From contig JAJTAY010000013.1 in NCBI GenBank assembly GCA_021287165.1, positions 1-64,000 of the forward strand: DNA of 64,000 bases, read 5' to 3'. A program made the translations under genes and the position numbers. Below, piece after piece: positions 40,701 to 48,129 of this stretch (positions are counted from its first letter, which is position 1; each line of letters starts with the position of its first letter). The DNA is from Bacteroidia bacterium (lineage in GTDB: Bacteria > Bacteroidota > Bacteroidia > Bacteroidales > F082). The notes under the pieces are model-generated. The model was not told the DNA's origin. It searched no databases and saw nothing but the letters and a program-made list of their open reading frames with translations.

Positions 40701-41423
40701 CATTTACTGGACAATGCAGTAAAATTTACCCCTAGCGGCAGTGTAAACGTAACTGCCGAAATCGTCGATGAAACTGTTATCATCGAAATTCGCGATACCG
40801 GTCTGGGGATGGATAAGCACTTTCAAGCAAGGGTTTTCGATATATTTATGCAGGAAGACGCTTCCGACAGGCGAAAGTTTGAAGGAAGCGGACTTGGATT
40901 GCCCATTGTGAAACACATCATGAAGTTGCTAAAGGGTAATGTAACTTTCGAATCTGAGCGCGGAAAAGGATCAACATTCCGTGTTAGTTTTCCGGTAAAA
41001 CAGGTTGCGAAAAATGTGCCAACGACAGAAATTACGGAAAATCCTGATCCAAAACCTGCGCACATTTTGATAGCCGAGGATGAAGATAGCAATTTCCTTG
41101 TACTCAAATTGTTGATGGAAAGGAAGCTGAAAGCCCGGATCAGTCGTGCTGAAAACGGCGAAAAGGCGGTTGAAATGGTCAGGACTTCAAATGATATTGA
41201 CCTGGTTCTGATGGATATCAAGATGCCTTTGATTGATGGCTACGAGGCGACAAAACTTATAAAGGCGCTGCGGCCTGAGCTTCCTGTTATTGCCATCACC
41301 GCTTATGGCCTGAGCGGCGACGAGCAAAGAGCCCTCGATGCCGGCTGCGACGACTATATAGCTAAGCCTGTGCAGGCCGGTATTATGTTCCAGAAAATAG
41401 CCAAGCTTACAGGCATTAACTAG
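37800..41423 (+). CDS. Hybrid histidine kinase with periplasmic sensor, PAS and receiver domains
   Basis: 1207 residues. Membrane segments near 16-38, 188-210, 220-240 and 510-530 enclose an extracytoplasmic sensor of about 270 residues (240-510), CHASE-like in layout. Then a coiled-coil/GAF-like region (535-670), a PAS domain (about 675-800, ETSFDGIYMLQNERFIWVNQAF), a coiled coil (800-845), the HisKA domain with phosphoacceptor His855 (NNISHEVRTPL), an HATPase domain (LLDNAVKFTPSG; DTGLGMDK; GSGLGLPIVKHIM) and a receiver domain with Asp1139 (LVLMDIKMPLIDGYEATK). There is no Hpt domain and no partner regulator nearby. Signal unknown. Confidence 0.93.
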   Translation: MKPIALVRDSKQRPVVISLLLLIGVALAFLIFWMLSTLNAAKKEEQLKVKLLGQEMAEVLKGAPTFITLIKQWPDPDPAVEERFSLYLRNLQEAYGLKDVAILGIGENKKPIYILTEDKHSDAFLLWLHGLNEKIFSTDQKKIEDHLLAGKHDHFYAASIFDDDFSGKMVMLAFSRSGINLEHEARNIKWLPYLFTVIVVILVVLVVLMFFRSRRFTSRFLMLESVMVFISGLLLAGSVNIIFEYKEHLDQTRIFRSFSESRLHNFRLALGTIRSELALTKAFFSGSEEVTEAELRVFTSTFTKVKPFYEAFFLVRLIEPSSGDTPVNLNNQVKVLMKSVHENRGCGTTASLPINEAVLELIRKSFETQLYNASIITDTNLFSSSKTCLVVAIPVEFGNAIIPKDRSNILLVFINPQSLMNSTMSDGNALSPIMPIGLAYSESELPESLYWVASYPSEHLALHQGEEVLKHMAEFHMSMKFPLFFSGQILYLLTHDTPELRKALAEENGVFIVLSVILFSLLLSIIMYQLRSYWVRLEEAVEQRTSNLNRKINELGILTELNTLLTEGNDIAYALDWLCKRFNKDKVLSKGYFLVIVYQGKLACEVLANNAGHSISRMNIVESGNDVGSIELFRRDENIENIEEEHPEQFIEQLHFTINSWIAFVHATHQLSEAEERLSKLVETSFDGIYMLQNERFIWVNQAFADIVEYSREELTAEDFDIEKLLTPFSKEVRIKRKEMRSRGETPPHRFDFQQLTKTGKIVDVEISLVTVDYAKKSFVFGIVRDVTEQRLMERALRDSEERLQQQNEELQLMNEELASSNAHMRELNLALSEAHRRAEAGDKLKTAFLNNISHEVRTPLNGICGASEILANPDLDLSEKREMIEILNVSTRRLLRTITQYMDISLLEPGNMPVITSEASFSSIMSPIIDEFDSQCRRKGLTLNYINRTGDYILNTDKSLVEKAVSHLLDNAVKFTPSGSVNVTAEIVDETVIIEIRDTGLGMDKHFQARVFDIFMQEDASDRRKFEGSGLGLPIVKHIMKLLKGNVTFESERGKGSTFRVSFPVKQVAKNVPTTEITENPDPKPAHILIAEDEDSNFLVLKLLMERKLKARISRAENGEKAVEMVRTSNDIDLVLMDIKMPLIDGYEATKLIKALRPELPVIAITAYGLSGDEQRALDAGCDDYIAKPVQAGIMFQKIAKLTGIN

Positions 41424-41434
41424 CCTAATCCAGG

Positions 41435-42226
41435 TTATTTTTTGCCGCGCCGCTGTCGTATGGCTTCAAACGTAACTATGGCCGCTGCCACGGAAACATT
41501 GAGCGAGTCGGCTATGCCCTGCATTTCAATGCGTATTCTGTTGTCGGAATGTTGTGTCCAGAATTGCGTAAGACCATCAGCCTCAGTGCCCATGACAATG
41601 GCCGTAGGTTTGGTGAAATCTGTATCAAGATAGTTTTGAGAGGCTATGAGGGAGGTCGCGTTTATGGCAATGTTTTTGGATTTTAGCCACCTTAAGGCCT
41701 CTTCGGATGTGCACGCCCTTACCGGAACAGTGAAAATGCACCCTACGCTTGATCGGATAGCATTGGGATTAAACAGGTCAGTAGCCGGATCGCATACAAG
41801 CACTGCGTTAACGCCTGCCGCATCGGCAGTGCGCATTATCGCGCCAAGATTGCCCGGCTTTTCTACGGCTTCGAGCACCAGTATCAGCGGATTATCGCCC
41901 GGACTAAGTGTGCTCAGGCTTAATTTCGGTTCTTTGGCAAGTGCCAAAATCCCATCCGAGTTTTCACGGTAGGCGATATGCTCAAAGACTTCGCGACTGA
42001 TGCGTTCGGTGCGACACTGCGACGCCAGTTCTTCGGCAAAGTTTCTGTCGGCTAACTTCACCAGATCATCGCATAAATAAAGTTCTGAAAAGCTCCAGCC
42101 AGAGGCGGCCGCCCTGCGCAATTCGCGCATACCTTCGATTACCACAATGCCCTGAGCCCGCCTTTCGCGGGGCTTCTGCAGCTGCAACAGCTGCTTGATC
42201 TTTGGATTTGCCCGGCTGGTAATCAT
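41435..42226 (-). CDS. TrmH-family (SpoU) RNA methyltransferase
   Basis: 263 residues. SPOUT 2'-O-methyltransferase acting on rRNA or tRNA. An N-terminal L30-like substrate-binding domain (residues 1-95, SRANPKIKQLLQLQKPRERR) is followed by the knotted catalytic domain with motif 1 EKPGNLGAIMRTADAAG, motif 2 TAIVMGTEADGL and motif 3 GIADSLNVSVAAAIVTFE. The target nucleotide is unknown. Last gene of a three-gene minus-strand unit, 2 nt after the preceding stop. Confidence 0.93.
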   Translation of the reverse strand: MITSRANPKIKQLLQLQKPRERRAQGIVVIEGMRELRRAAASGWSFSELYLCDDLVKLADRNFAEELASQCRTERISREVFEHIAYRENSDGILALAKEPKLSLSTLSPGDNPLILVLEAVEKPGNLGAIMRTADAAGVNAVLVCDPATDLFNPNAIRSSVGCIFTVPVRACTSEEALRWLKSKNIAINATSLIASQNYLDTDFTKPTAIVMGTEADGLTQFWTQHSDNRIRIEMQGIADSLNVSVAAAIVTFEAIRQRRGKK

Positions 42227-42228
42227 GA

Positions 42229-43371
42229 TTAATTCTCTATCTGTTCGATGAAATGATATACGATGCCTCTTTTTTCCATATCGGAAAGCATAAATTGCAC
42301 AAGATTTTCTTCAGCCCCGATATATTCAGGCATATGTATGCCCGGTTTTTTAAAAAGTCCTGCCGCAATCATCCTTAAAGCCGCCGTGGCTGCATAGCCT
42401 GTTGTTCGCGCCATGGAGTGTATGCCTTTTCGGGTGTCGTAACGATCGAGCAAATCCCAGCGCATGGTAATCTTTTTTCCCTCGTGCGAAATGCCATGGG
42501 CTTCAATGCGCATCACGGTAAGATCAGCCTCTCCGGGTTGCAGCCTCCATTGTTCAAAGAGCAAAGTGCAGGTAATATCCAGTGGAATAATATGATTTCC
42601 TGCCACCTGAATTGGTTTTGTGTCAAAAAATCCGCTGTCGCGCAGCAGTTTCACGGCATCGATATGCCCCGGATAGCGAAGGGTTTTCTCCGCCATGTTT
42701 TTAGCACTTATTGTATAGGCCAGGGTGCGAAGGCCGTCGCTGTTAAAGGCCTCGAGCGTTCCTATGCCTTCGAAATCAATGAGTTCTGATTCGGAAAGCG
42801 CTTCTTTTTCAATGATTTTGCCATCGCGAACTAAGCGCGCAGTTCGTGTGTATTCTTCGATAACATCGGAAGGGGAGAAGACAGCCTTGTATTGCCAGGG
42901 CAGGCTACGCTGCACCGGCAGTCCGCCAACGAGAATTCGCAGGTCGTCGATCTGGCTGAGCTTCGATGCTGCATATCCACTCAGCAGATGGCTCATGCCG
43001 GGTGCCACGCCCATATCGCAGATTATGCAGCTGCCCGTGGCTCTGGCGATTTCGTCGAGTTGGCGGGGATCATCGGCATAAAAGGCAATATCCACCACCG
43101 ATTTTCCGCTTTTTGCAAGCACTTCGAGGGTTTTGAAACCGAGTCTGCCGGGTACAGCATTGATAAACAGGTCAAAACCACCGATCAGGCTTTCTAGCTT
43201 TGGCAGATCTGAAAGATCAGCCTTGATGGTTGAGATGCCTTCGCCTTGCAGTTTTTGAATTGCAGAATCCGAATTATCGGCCACGGTAACTGCAAAACCG
43301 CCACTTTCGTGAAGGTCGAGCGCCATAGGACGGCCTACAAGGCCTCCACCCAGTACCAAAACTTTTTTCAT
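42229..43371 (-). CDS. Saccharopine dehydrogenase-like NAD(P)-dependent enzyme
   Basis: 380 residues. N-terminal Rossmann fold (KVLVLGGGLVGRPMALDL), then the saccharopine dehydrogenase C-terminal domain (DMGVAPGMSHLLSGYAAS; GYAATAALRMIAAGLF). Members act on saccharopine or on carboxynorspermidine. Because lysine is made here through diaminopimelate (lysA in this window), a biosynthetic saccharopine role is unlikely; catabolism or polyamine synthesis fits better. Overlaps the EamA gene by 4 nt. Confidence 0.87.
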   Translation of the reverse strand: MKKVLVLGGGLVGRPMALDLHESGGFAVTVADNSDSAIQKLQGEGISTIKADLSDLPKLESLIGGFDLFINAVPGRLGFKTLEVLAKSGKSVVDIAFYADDPRQLDEIARATGSCIICDMGVAPGMSHLLSGYAASKLSQIDDLRILVGGLPVQRSLPWQYKAVFSPSDVIEEYTRTARLVRDGKIIEKEALSESELIDFEGIGTLEAFNSDGLRTLAYTISAKNMAEKTLRYPGHIDAVKLLRDSGFFDTKPIQVAGNHIIPLDITCTLLFEQWRLQPGEADLTVMRIEAHGISHEGKKITMRWDLLDRYDTRKGIHSMARTTGYAATAALRMIAAGLFKKPGIHMPEYIGAEENLVQFMLSDMEKRGIVYHFIEQIEN

Positions 43372-44267
43372 TGTTTTATGGATATTTTGCTTCGTTTTTG
43401 AGCCAAAACTACACCGGAGATTACAAGCGTGATTCCGGCCAATTTGTCAAGCCCGATAATTTCACCTAACAGCAGCCAACTAAAAAATGCGGTAAAAACC
43501 GGAATCAGATTGGCGTAAAAATTTGCCCTGGTAATACCAAACTGCTTCACTGTGGCTGCATAAAAAACATAGGCTGCCGAACTGGCAAAAATTCCCAGTG
43601 CCAATAAGTTTATAAGGAGCTCTCCATTTAACGGAAGCACAAATGCTTGCGCTCCTCCGGTGAAAAATAAAAATGGAATCAGGTAAATGACTCCTATGCT
43701 GTTCTCGATCGCTATAATAGCCAGAGGTTCCATGCTGAAAGTAAGTTTGCGCAGGATGATCCCGTGAACAAGAGCGCTGCCAACAGCCATAAATAGCAGT
43801 GCCAAACCAAGGGGTGAAGCGCTGAGGTTGAAGCTGCGGTCAACAACCATGATCAATACGCCCGAAAAGGAAACAAAGAGCCCGATGATATTGATCAGAC
43901 TGACGCGTTCGCGCAAGGTGAAAAATGCAACCAGTGGCATAAACACGGGTATCATGGCTATGATAACAGAGCTCAATGTTGGGGAGACATGCTTCAGGCC
44001 ATAGTTCTCCGAAAGAAAATAAAGGAAGGGATTGAACAACGCTGCAACAGCAAGAAGTTTGATTTGCTCTTTATTGAGCCTTGGAATTTGCTTTCGGACA
44101 ACCAAAAGCAAGAATAAAAATATCGTTGAGATAATTAGTCGAAAAAAAACCGTCGATGCCGGGTCTATAAACTCGAATACTTTTTTTGACCACAGATAGG
44201 ACATGCCCCAGAAAACCATGGCCATGACGGCTTTAAGATGGGTAAGGGCATCTTTGTTGATGTTCAT
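43368..44267 (-). CDS. EamA/DMT-family transporter
   Basis: 299 residues, ten membrane helices in two EamA repeats (about 10-140 and 150-290). Exporters of this family carry amino acids, metabolites or drugs. The repeat features are visible: WGMSYLWSKKVFEF in helix 1 and the PVFTAFFSWLLLGEIIG segment near helix 9. Substrate unknown. First gene of a unit with the saccharopine-dehydrogenase-like and TrmH-type genes. Confidence 0.9.
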   Translation of the reverse strand: MNINKDALTHLKAVMAMVFWGMSYLWSKKVFEFIDPASTVFFRLIISTIFLFLLLVVRKQIPRLNKEQIKLLAVAALFNPFLYFLSENYGLKHVSPTLSSVIIAMIPVFMPLVAFFTLRERVSLINIIGLFVSFSGVLIMVVDRSFNLSASPLGLALLFMAVGSALVHGIILRKLTFSMEPLAIIAIENSIGVIYLIPFLFFTGGAQAFVLPLNGELLINLLALGIFASSAAYVFYAATVKQFGITRANFYANLIPVFTAFFSWLLLGEIIGLDKLAGITLVISGVVLAQKRSKISIKQ

Positions 44268-44297
44268 ATGAGCAGATATAGGGGCTTTGCGTGACGG

Positions 44298-45095
44298 CTA
44301 TCGTCTTTTTAAGCTGTATTTTGAGGCTTCCCCAAGAAATGTTGCAGCAATCCTGTTGGATAAAAGGTCATCGTGCGGCATCCATTCGGGGTGCCATTGT
44401 ACTGCCATAATCCATTGTTTGTTATTGGTGGTATTCTCAATAGCTTCGATGAGCATATCCGGTGAAGTGGCTGCTGCCGAAAGGCCAGGAGCCAATTTTT
44501 CGATGCCCTGATGATGATTGCTGGCCACATTCGCGATAGGCACCTCCATAAGCGTGGCAATCCGGCTTCCGGGTATCAGTGCTACAGGATGATCGGCCCA
44601 GTCTTCCTGCCCCACGCGGTGCAGTTCGGCGGTGCCTTTATCCTGTGGCAGGTCAATGTACAAGGTGCCGCCCATGGCCACATTTATCATCTGAAGCCCT
44701 CTGCAGATGCCAATTATTGGCAGTCCGAGCTCCCTGGCAATACGAAATGCTTCCAGCTCGTACTGGTCGCGGATGGTGTCGAATGCACCACATCGGGCAG
44801 TGTCGAATTCTTTACCGTAAAGTGCCGGGTAAATATCGGCACCTCCGGTAAACAGTATGCCGTCGGCTAAGGCAAGGCTGTCGGCAAGAAGGGCAAAATC
44901 TACCTCCGACAGGTAAATAAAACGCAGACTGCTATCCTGACGACTCAGCCATTGGCCATATTTCTTTCCTTCAATCTTGCGTTCTTTGGTGAGGGCAATC
45001 ACCAATCGTTTATGTTGCTTTTGTTTGCTGCTGCACGAGGTTGCAATGAAAATCCCTGCCAGAAAAAGGATCAGAATAGCGGAAAGACGTTTCAT
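44298..45095 (-). CDS. Class C26 glutamine-amidohydrolase-like lipoprotein
   Basis: 265 residues. Lipoprotein signal with IATSC (Cys21), then a class I glutamine-amidotransferase fold of the gamma-glutamyl-gamma-aminobutyrate hydrolase (PuuD)/peptidase C26 group: LFTGGADIYPALYG, the nucleophile Cys in IIGICRGLQMINVAMGG, and the His/Glu pair in AVQWHPEW. It should act in the periplasm, unlike the cytoplasmic PuuD, so its substrate is likely an external gamma-glutamyl compound. Between the EamA and trmN6 genes. Confidence 0.87.
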   Translation of the reverse strand: MKRLSAILILFLAGIFIATSCSSKQKQHKRLVIALTKERKIEGKKYGQWLSRQDSSLRFIYLSEVDFALLADSLALADGILFTGGADIYPALYGKEFDTARCGAFDTIRDQYELEAFRIARELGLPIIGICRGLQMINVAMGGTLYIDLPQDKGTAELHRVGQEDWADHPVALIPGSRIATLMEVPIANVASNHHQGIEKLAPGLSAAATSPDMLIEAIENTTNNKQWIMAVQWHPEWMPHDDLLSNRIAATFLGEASKYSLKRR

Positions 45096-45131
45096 CAGGT
45101 CGAATTTTTGACAAATATACCAGCCCCGCTC

Positions 45132-45851
45132 TCAATCGCCAAAACCTAAGTAGAAATCTTTGAGCAGCTCCAGATATTCATGGGTAAATTGCATTGAGGC
45201 ATTACGTATCACAAAATTGCTTTCACAAAGGCTTGTTCCCGGCAATTTGGTTAAGTCCAGATTCATGCGGTTAGGTTCGCGGCCCTTAACTGGTATGATG
45301 ATAAGTATCCTTGATGGCCATAGATCAAAGGAAGGGGCAATTTGTATTATTTGCTTTCCGACTTCCCACGGGAGTACCATTGATGTTCTTCCTTTGGAGG
45401 AAAGTAGCCGGCTGCATGCCCCCAAAAGATCGGCAAAGCTCAGCGAGTCGGTGTGGCGGGCAAGATTTCTTCGGGCGTCGCTGGTCTTAATATGATTCTC
45501 AAAAAAAGGAGGGTTGCTCAGAATAAGGTCATAACTAAGCTTATGTTCGGGCTTGTAGCTTCGCAGATCGGCATGTCTGACGCTTAGTCTGTCGCTCCAT
45601 GGCGAACGGGCAAAATTGACCGCTGCTTCTCTAACCGACTCAGCGTCAACATCAATGGCGTGTATAGTGGCCAGCGAATTGCGCTGTGCTGCCATGAGGG
45701 CAAGTATGCCAGAGCCGGTGCCTGCATCGAGTATATGTCCGGCTTTTTCCATCTCAGTCCACGCCCCAAGCAAGACAGCATCGGTTCCCACTTTCATGGT
45801 GGAACGGTGGTGCATCATGCTGAAGTGCCTGAAATGAAATGGTTTGGACAT
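45132..45851 (-). CDS. trmN6: tRNA1(Val) (adenine37-N6)-methyltransferase
   Basis: 239 residues. SAM-dependent N6-adenine methyltransferase of the YfiC group. FHFRHFSMMHHRSTMKVGTD at the N-terminus, the SAM loop DAGTGSGILALMAAQR, and the catalytic NPPF in LSNPPFFENHIKTSD. The name follows the E. coli enzyme; the tRNA target in Bacteroidota is inferred. One base separates it from rimM, so it shares that operon. Confidence 0.93.
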   Translation of the reverse strand: MSKPFHFRHFSMMHHRSTMKVGTDAVLLGAWTEMEKAGHILDAGTGSGILALMAAQRNSLATIHAIDVDAESVREAAVNFARSPWSDRLSVRHADLRSYKPEHKLSYDLILSNPPFFENHIKTSDARRNLARHTDSLSFADLLGACSRLLSSKGRTSMVLPWEVGKQIIQIAPSFDLWPSRILIIIPVKGREPNRMNLDLTKLPGTSLCESNFVIRNASMQFTHEYLELLKDFYLGFGD

Positions 45852-45852
45852 C

Positions 45853-46380
45853 TCAGGCGTTCAGATACATTTCAATGAGACCTTCAGGAGCTATGACGGT
45901 AATCGTTTTCGACCGCCTGTCAACCTTTTGAATTATCTGGTCGTGCACCGGAATTAAAACTTCCTTGTTGTTTTTAAAAACCTGAAAAACCGCCTGACCA
46001 GGATATTCAATCACCTGATTTACAGGACCTATCTCGCCCGATGTTTCATCCACAAGCAGAAAACCCTTCACCTCGTGGAAGTAAAATTTGTTGCCTTTGA
46101 GCTTTGGCAGTTGTTCGAGTGGCAGATAGAGGTCCTTTCCGGCTAAAGTCAGAGCTTTATCCACAGTATTGATGTCCTGAAGCTTAACATAGGCTTTATC
46201 GGTGCGTAGACTCAGATTTTCAATAAAAAAGGGGACCAATTTGCCGGTAAGCTCCACAAAAAGCACTTTTAGCTTGGTGTATAGCGCCGGTTGGTCGGCA
46301 TCGATGCGGATGCTAAGTTCGCCCTGAATGCCGTGGGTTTTTATAATTTTCCCGAAATAGAAGAAATCGTCCTTGTTCAT
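45853..46380 (-). CDS. rimM: Ribosome maturation factor RimM
   Basis: 175 residues. Assembly factor for the 30S head, binds protein S19. N-terminal RimM domain (YFGKIIKTHGIQGELSIRID) and C-terminal PRC barrel (FYFHEVKGFLLVDETSGEIG ... VLIPVHDQIIQKVD). Downstream of rpsP, from which it is separated by a hairpin at 46411-46435 that may reduce read-through. Confidence 0.95.
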   Translation of the reverse strand: MNKDDFFYFGKIIKTHGIQGELSIRIDADQPALYTKLKVLFVELTGKLVPFFIENLSLRTDKAYVKLQDINTVDKALTLAGKDLYLPLEQLPKLKGNKFYFHEVKGFLLVDETSGEIGPVNQVIEYPGQAVFQVFKNNKEVLIPVHDQIIQKVDRRSKTITVIAPEGLIEMYLNA

Positions 46381-46410
46381 GTGCGATATCGGATGGTAGG
46401 TTCAAAAATA

Positions 46411-46435
46411 CAAAAAGCCGGATTTTACCGGCTTT
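46411..46435 (-). terminator. Hairpin terminator between rpsP and rimM
   Basis: AAAGCCGG (46414-46421)/CCGGCTTT (46428-46435); on the minus strand the stem runs into a T-rich tail. May be a partial terminator inside the operon. Confidence 0.65.
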
Positions 46436-46457
46436 CCGTGAAGATGACGCAGGAATT

Positions 46458-46961
46458 CTATTCCTCGGCGGCGGGCTCTTCCTGAGCGCTGCCTTCCATT
46501 TCGGCCAGTCGTTTTTTGGCAACCTGAGCAGCCTTTTGCTCTCTCACGCGGGCTTCCGATTCAAGGGCCTTCTTTTTGTCGGTCCGCTTGCTTTCGGAAA
46601 GCGATTTCTTCTTGGCTTCAATTTTGGCTTCCTTGGCTTTTAACCATTCCTGAAACTTGGCTTCTGCCTGCTCGGGAGTCAACGCAGCTTTGGCAACACC
46701 TTTCAGAAGGTGACGCTTGTAAAGGATTCCTTTATACGACAAAATCGCACGAACAGTCTCGGTGGGCTGAGCGCCATTACCAAGCCATGTGATGGCCTTG
46801 TCCGTGTCGATGTTGATTTCTGCTGGATTAGTCATGGGGTTGTAAGTGCCAATCTTTTCGATAAACCTGCCATCCCGTGGTGCACGACCATCCGCAATTA
46901 CAATATGGTAAAAAGGTTTGTTCTTCTTACCATGCCTTTGTAACCTCATTCTTACTGGCAT
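46458..46961 (-). CDS. rpsP: 30S ribosomal protein S16
   Basis: 167 residues. Residues 1-80 are the conserved S16 ([34 protein letters not shown]). The rest is a Lys/Ala/Glu-rich extension ([20 protein letters not shown], ending EEPAAEE). Such tails occur in Bacteroidota S16. Heads the rpsP-rimM-trmN6 group. trmD and rplS, usually next, are not here. Confidence 0.96.
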   Translation of the reverse strand: MPVRMRLQRHGKKNKPFYHIVIADGRAPRDGRFIEKIGTYNPMTNPAEINIDTDKAITWLGNGAQPTETVRAILSYKGILYKRHLLKGVAKAALTPEQAEAKFQEWLKAKEAKIEAKKKSLSESKRTDKKKALESEARVREQKAAQVAKKRLAEMEGSAQEEPAAEE

Positions 46962-47050
46962 AAAACATTATTTGTGATTAAACATGAATAATTTGGAGTG
47001 CAAATTTCTGCTTTTTTTCTGAATTATGCCTCCGTTTTCTTCTTTTTTTG

Positions 47051-47371
47051 TTAAATCTCAGGCAGATATGCCTCTGCGAGCTGTTCAAATCCATTTTTGA
47101 TGAGATATTCGGAAAGTGCACCATGACTTTTTTTTAATTCTGATTTGCTCATTTCGAGCTGCATACGCCAGATATCAGGTATTTTATACCGCATTTCGTG
47201 GTCGCTTTGTAGCATTTTGCAGGCCTCGCTATGATTTTTAAACCGTATTATAAGCGCTGCGGCCTCAGGCTTGGTGCGTTCCAGTTCCCTTATTAGTTGC
47301 GCTAATGGCAATTCATCGCCAATTTGCACTCCTACCCTAACTAAAATTTCTCTGCAAATTTCGGGTAGCAT
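47051..47371 (-). CDS. Hypothetical protein
   Basis: 106 residues from ATG 47371. Helical, charged, no membrane segment. No family recognised. Start chosen because a TAGTTTTG box at 47392-47399 lies upstream of it, whereas an earlier in-frame start at 47443 would place the promoter inside the gene. Divergent from fur. Confidence 0.6.
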   Translation of the reverse strand: MLPEICREILVRVGVQIGDELPLAQLIRELERTKPEAAALIIRFKNHSEACKMLQSDHEMRYKIPDIWRMQLEMSKSELKKSHGALSEYLIKNGFEQLAEAYLPEI

Positions 47372-47391
47372 GAGAAAATGCTTTTGTTGCC

Positions 47392-47399
47392 CAAAACTA
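47392..47399 (-). promoter_or_regulatory. -7 box (TAGTTTTG) for the hypothetical gene
   Basis: Minus-strand TAGTTTTG matches TAnnTTTG, about 20 nt before ATG 47371. It decides the start of that gene. Confidence 0.45.
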
Positions 47400-47563
47400 A
47401 GTTTTTGACAACATATCGCTTGCGTTTTTTTATTTATAAACATTCTAAATATTCGCGGAAAGTGCTACTTTTACAGGTTGAAAACAGGCCTGTCCGGCCG
47501 GCCTTTGTTCTATCACTGATGGAACGCAAGTGCCTGCAAACGATGGCAAAGAGTTAAGCAAAC

Positions 47564-48031
47564 ATGAGCGAACACAAAAACGACACTTTCGAAACGGTTA
47601 AAAGAATTTTTACCGATTATCTTGAACAAAGGGGGCACCGTAAAACGCCGGAAAGATTCACGATACTGAAAGAAATCTATGCGACGGAAGGGCATTTCGA
47701 TATCGAAACCCTCTATGTGAGAATGAAAAACAACAAATACCGTGTCAGCAGGGCTACGCTCTACAATACGATTGAACTGCTGCTCGATTGCTCATTGGTA
47801 ACAAAACACCAGTTTGGAAACAACTGCGCTCAGTTTGAGCGATCGTTCAAGTTTCGTCAGCACGACCATTTTGTCAGCATTGAGGATGGAACCGTGCTCG
47901 AGTTTTGCGATCCGCGCATTCAGGAAATACAAAAATCAGTCGAGGAGCTGCTAGGCGTCGAAATCACCCATCACGCACTCACTTTCTACGGTCGCCAGAA
48001 AAACACTGAAGCCACTGCTCAGCAGGCCTGA
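47564..48031 (+). CDS. Fur-family transcriptional regulator
   Basis: 155 residues. Metal- or peroxide-responsive DNA-binding protein. Winged-helix part with [17 protein letters not shown] and the recognition helix [15 protein letters not shown]. The dimerisation part has HDHF and [11 protein letters not shown], but lacks the two CxxC pairs of structural-zinc Fur proteins. Metal specificity (Fe, Zn, Mn or PerR-like) is therefore unclear. A TACTTTTA near-box stands at 47466-47473. A terminator follows the stop. Confidence 0.9.
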   Translation: MSEHKNDTFETVKRIFTDYLEQRGHRKTPERFTILKEIYATEGHFDIETLYVRMKNNKYRVSRATLYNTIELLLDCSLVTKHQFGNNCAQFERSFKFRQHDHFVSIEDGTVLEFCDPRIQEIQKSVEELLGVEITHHALTFYGRQKNTEATAQQA

Positions 48032-48080
48032 GCCAAACGATATTTTCATCGGGTGATGGTGAAAGTGCCTCACTAATGCG

Positions 48081-48088
48081 TAATTTTG
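48081..48088 (+). promoter_or_regulatory. -7 box (TAATTTTG) for purA
   Basis: TAATTTTG matches TAnnTTTG, 42 nt before the purA start. It directly abuts and overlaps the hairpin that ends fur. Confidence 0.5.
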
Positions 48089-48108
48089 CCCCTTCCGGGG
48101 CTTTTTTT
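48088..48108 (+). terminator. Terminator after fur
   Basis: GCCCC-TTCC-GGGGC followed by seven T. A compact intrinsic terminator 57 nt after the fur stop. Confidence 0.8.
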
Positions 48109-48129
48109 ATGTCATTTAATTCTAAACAG

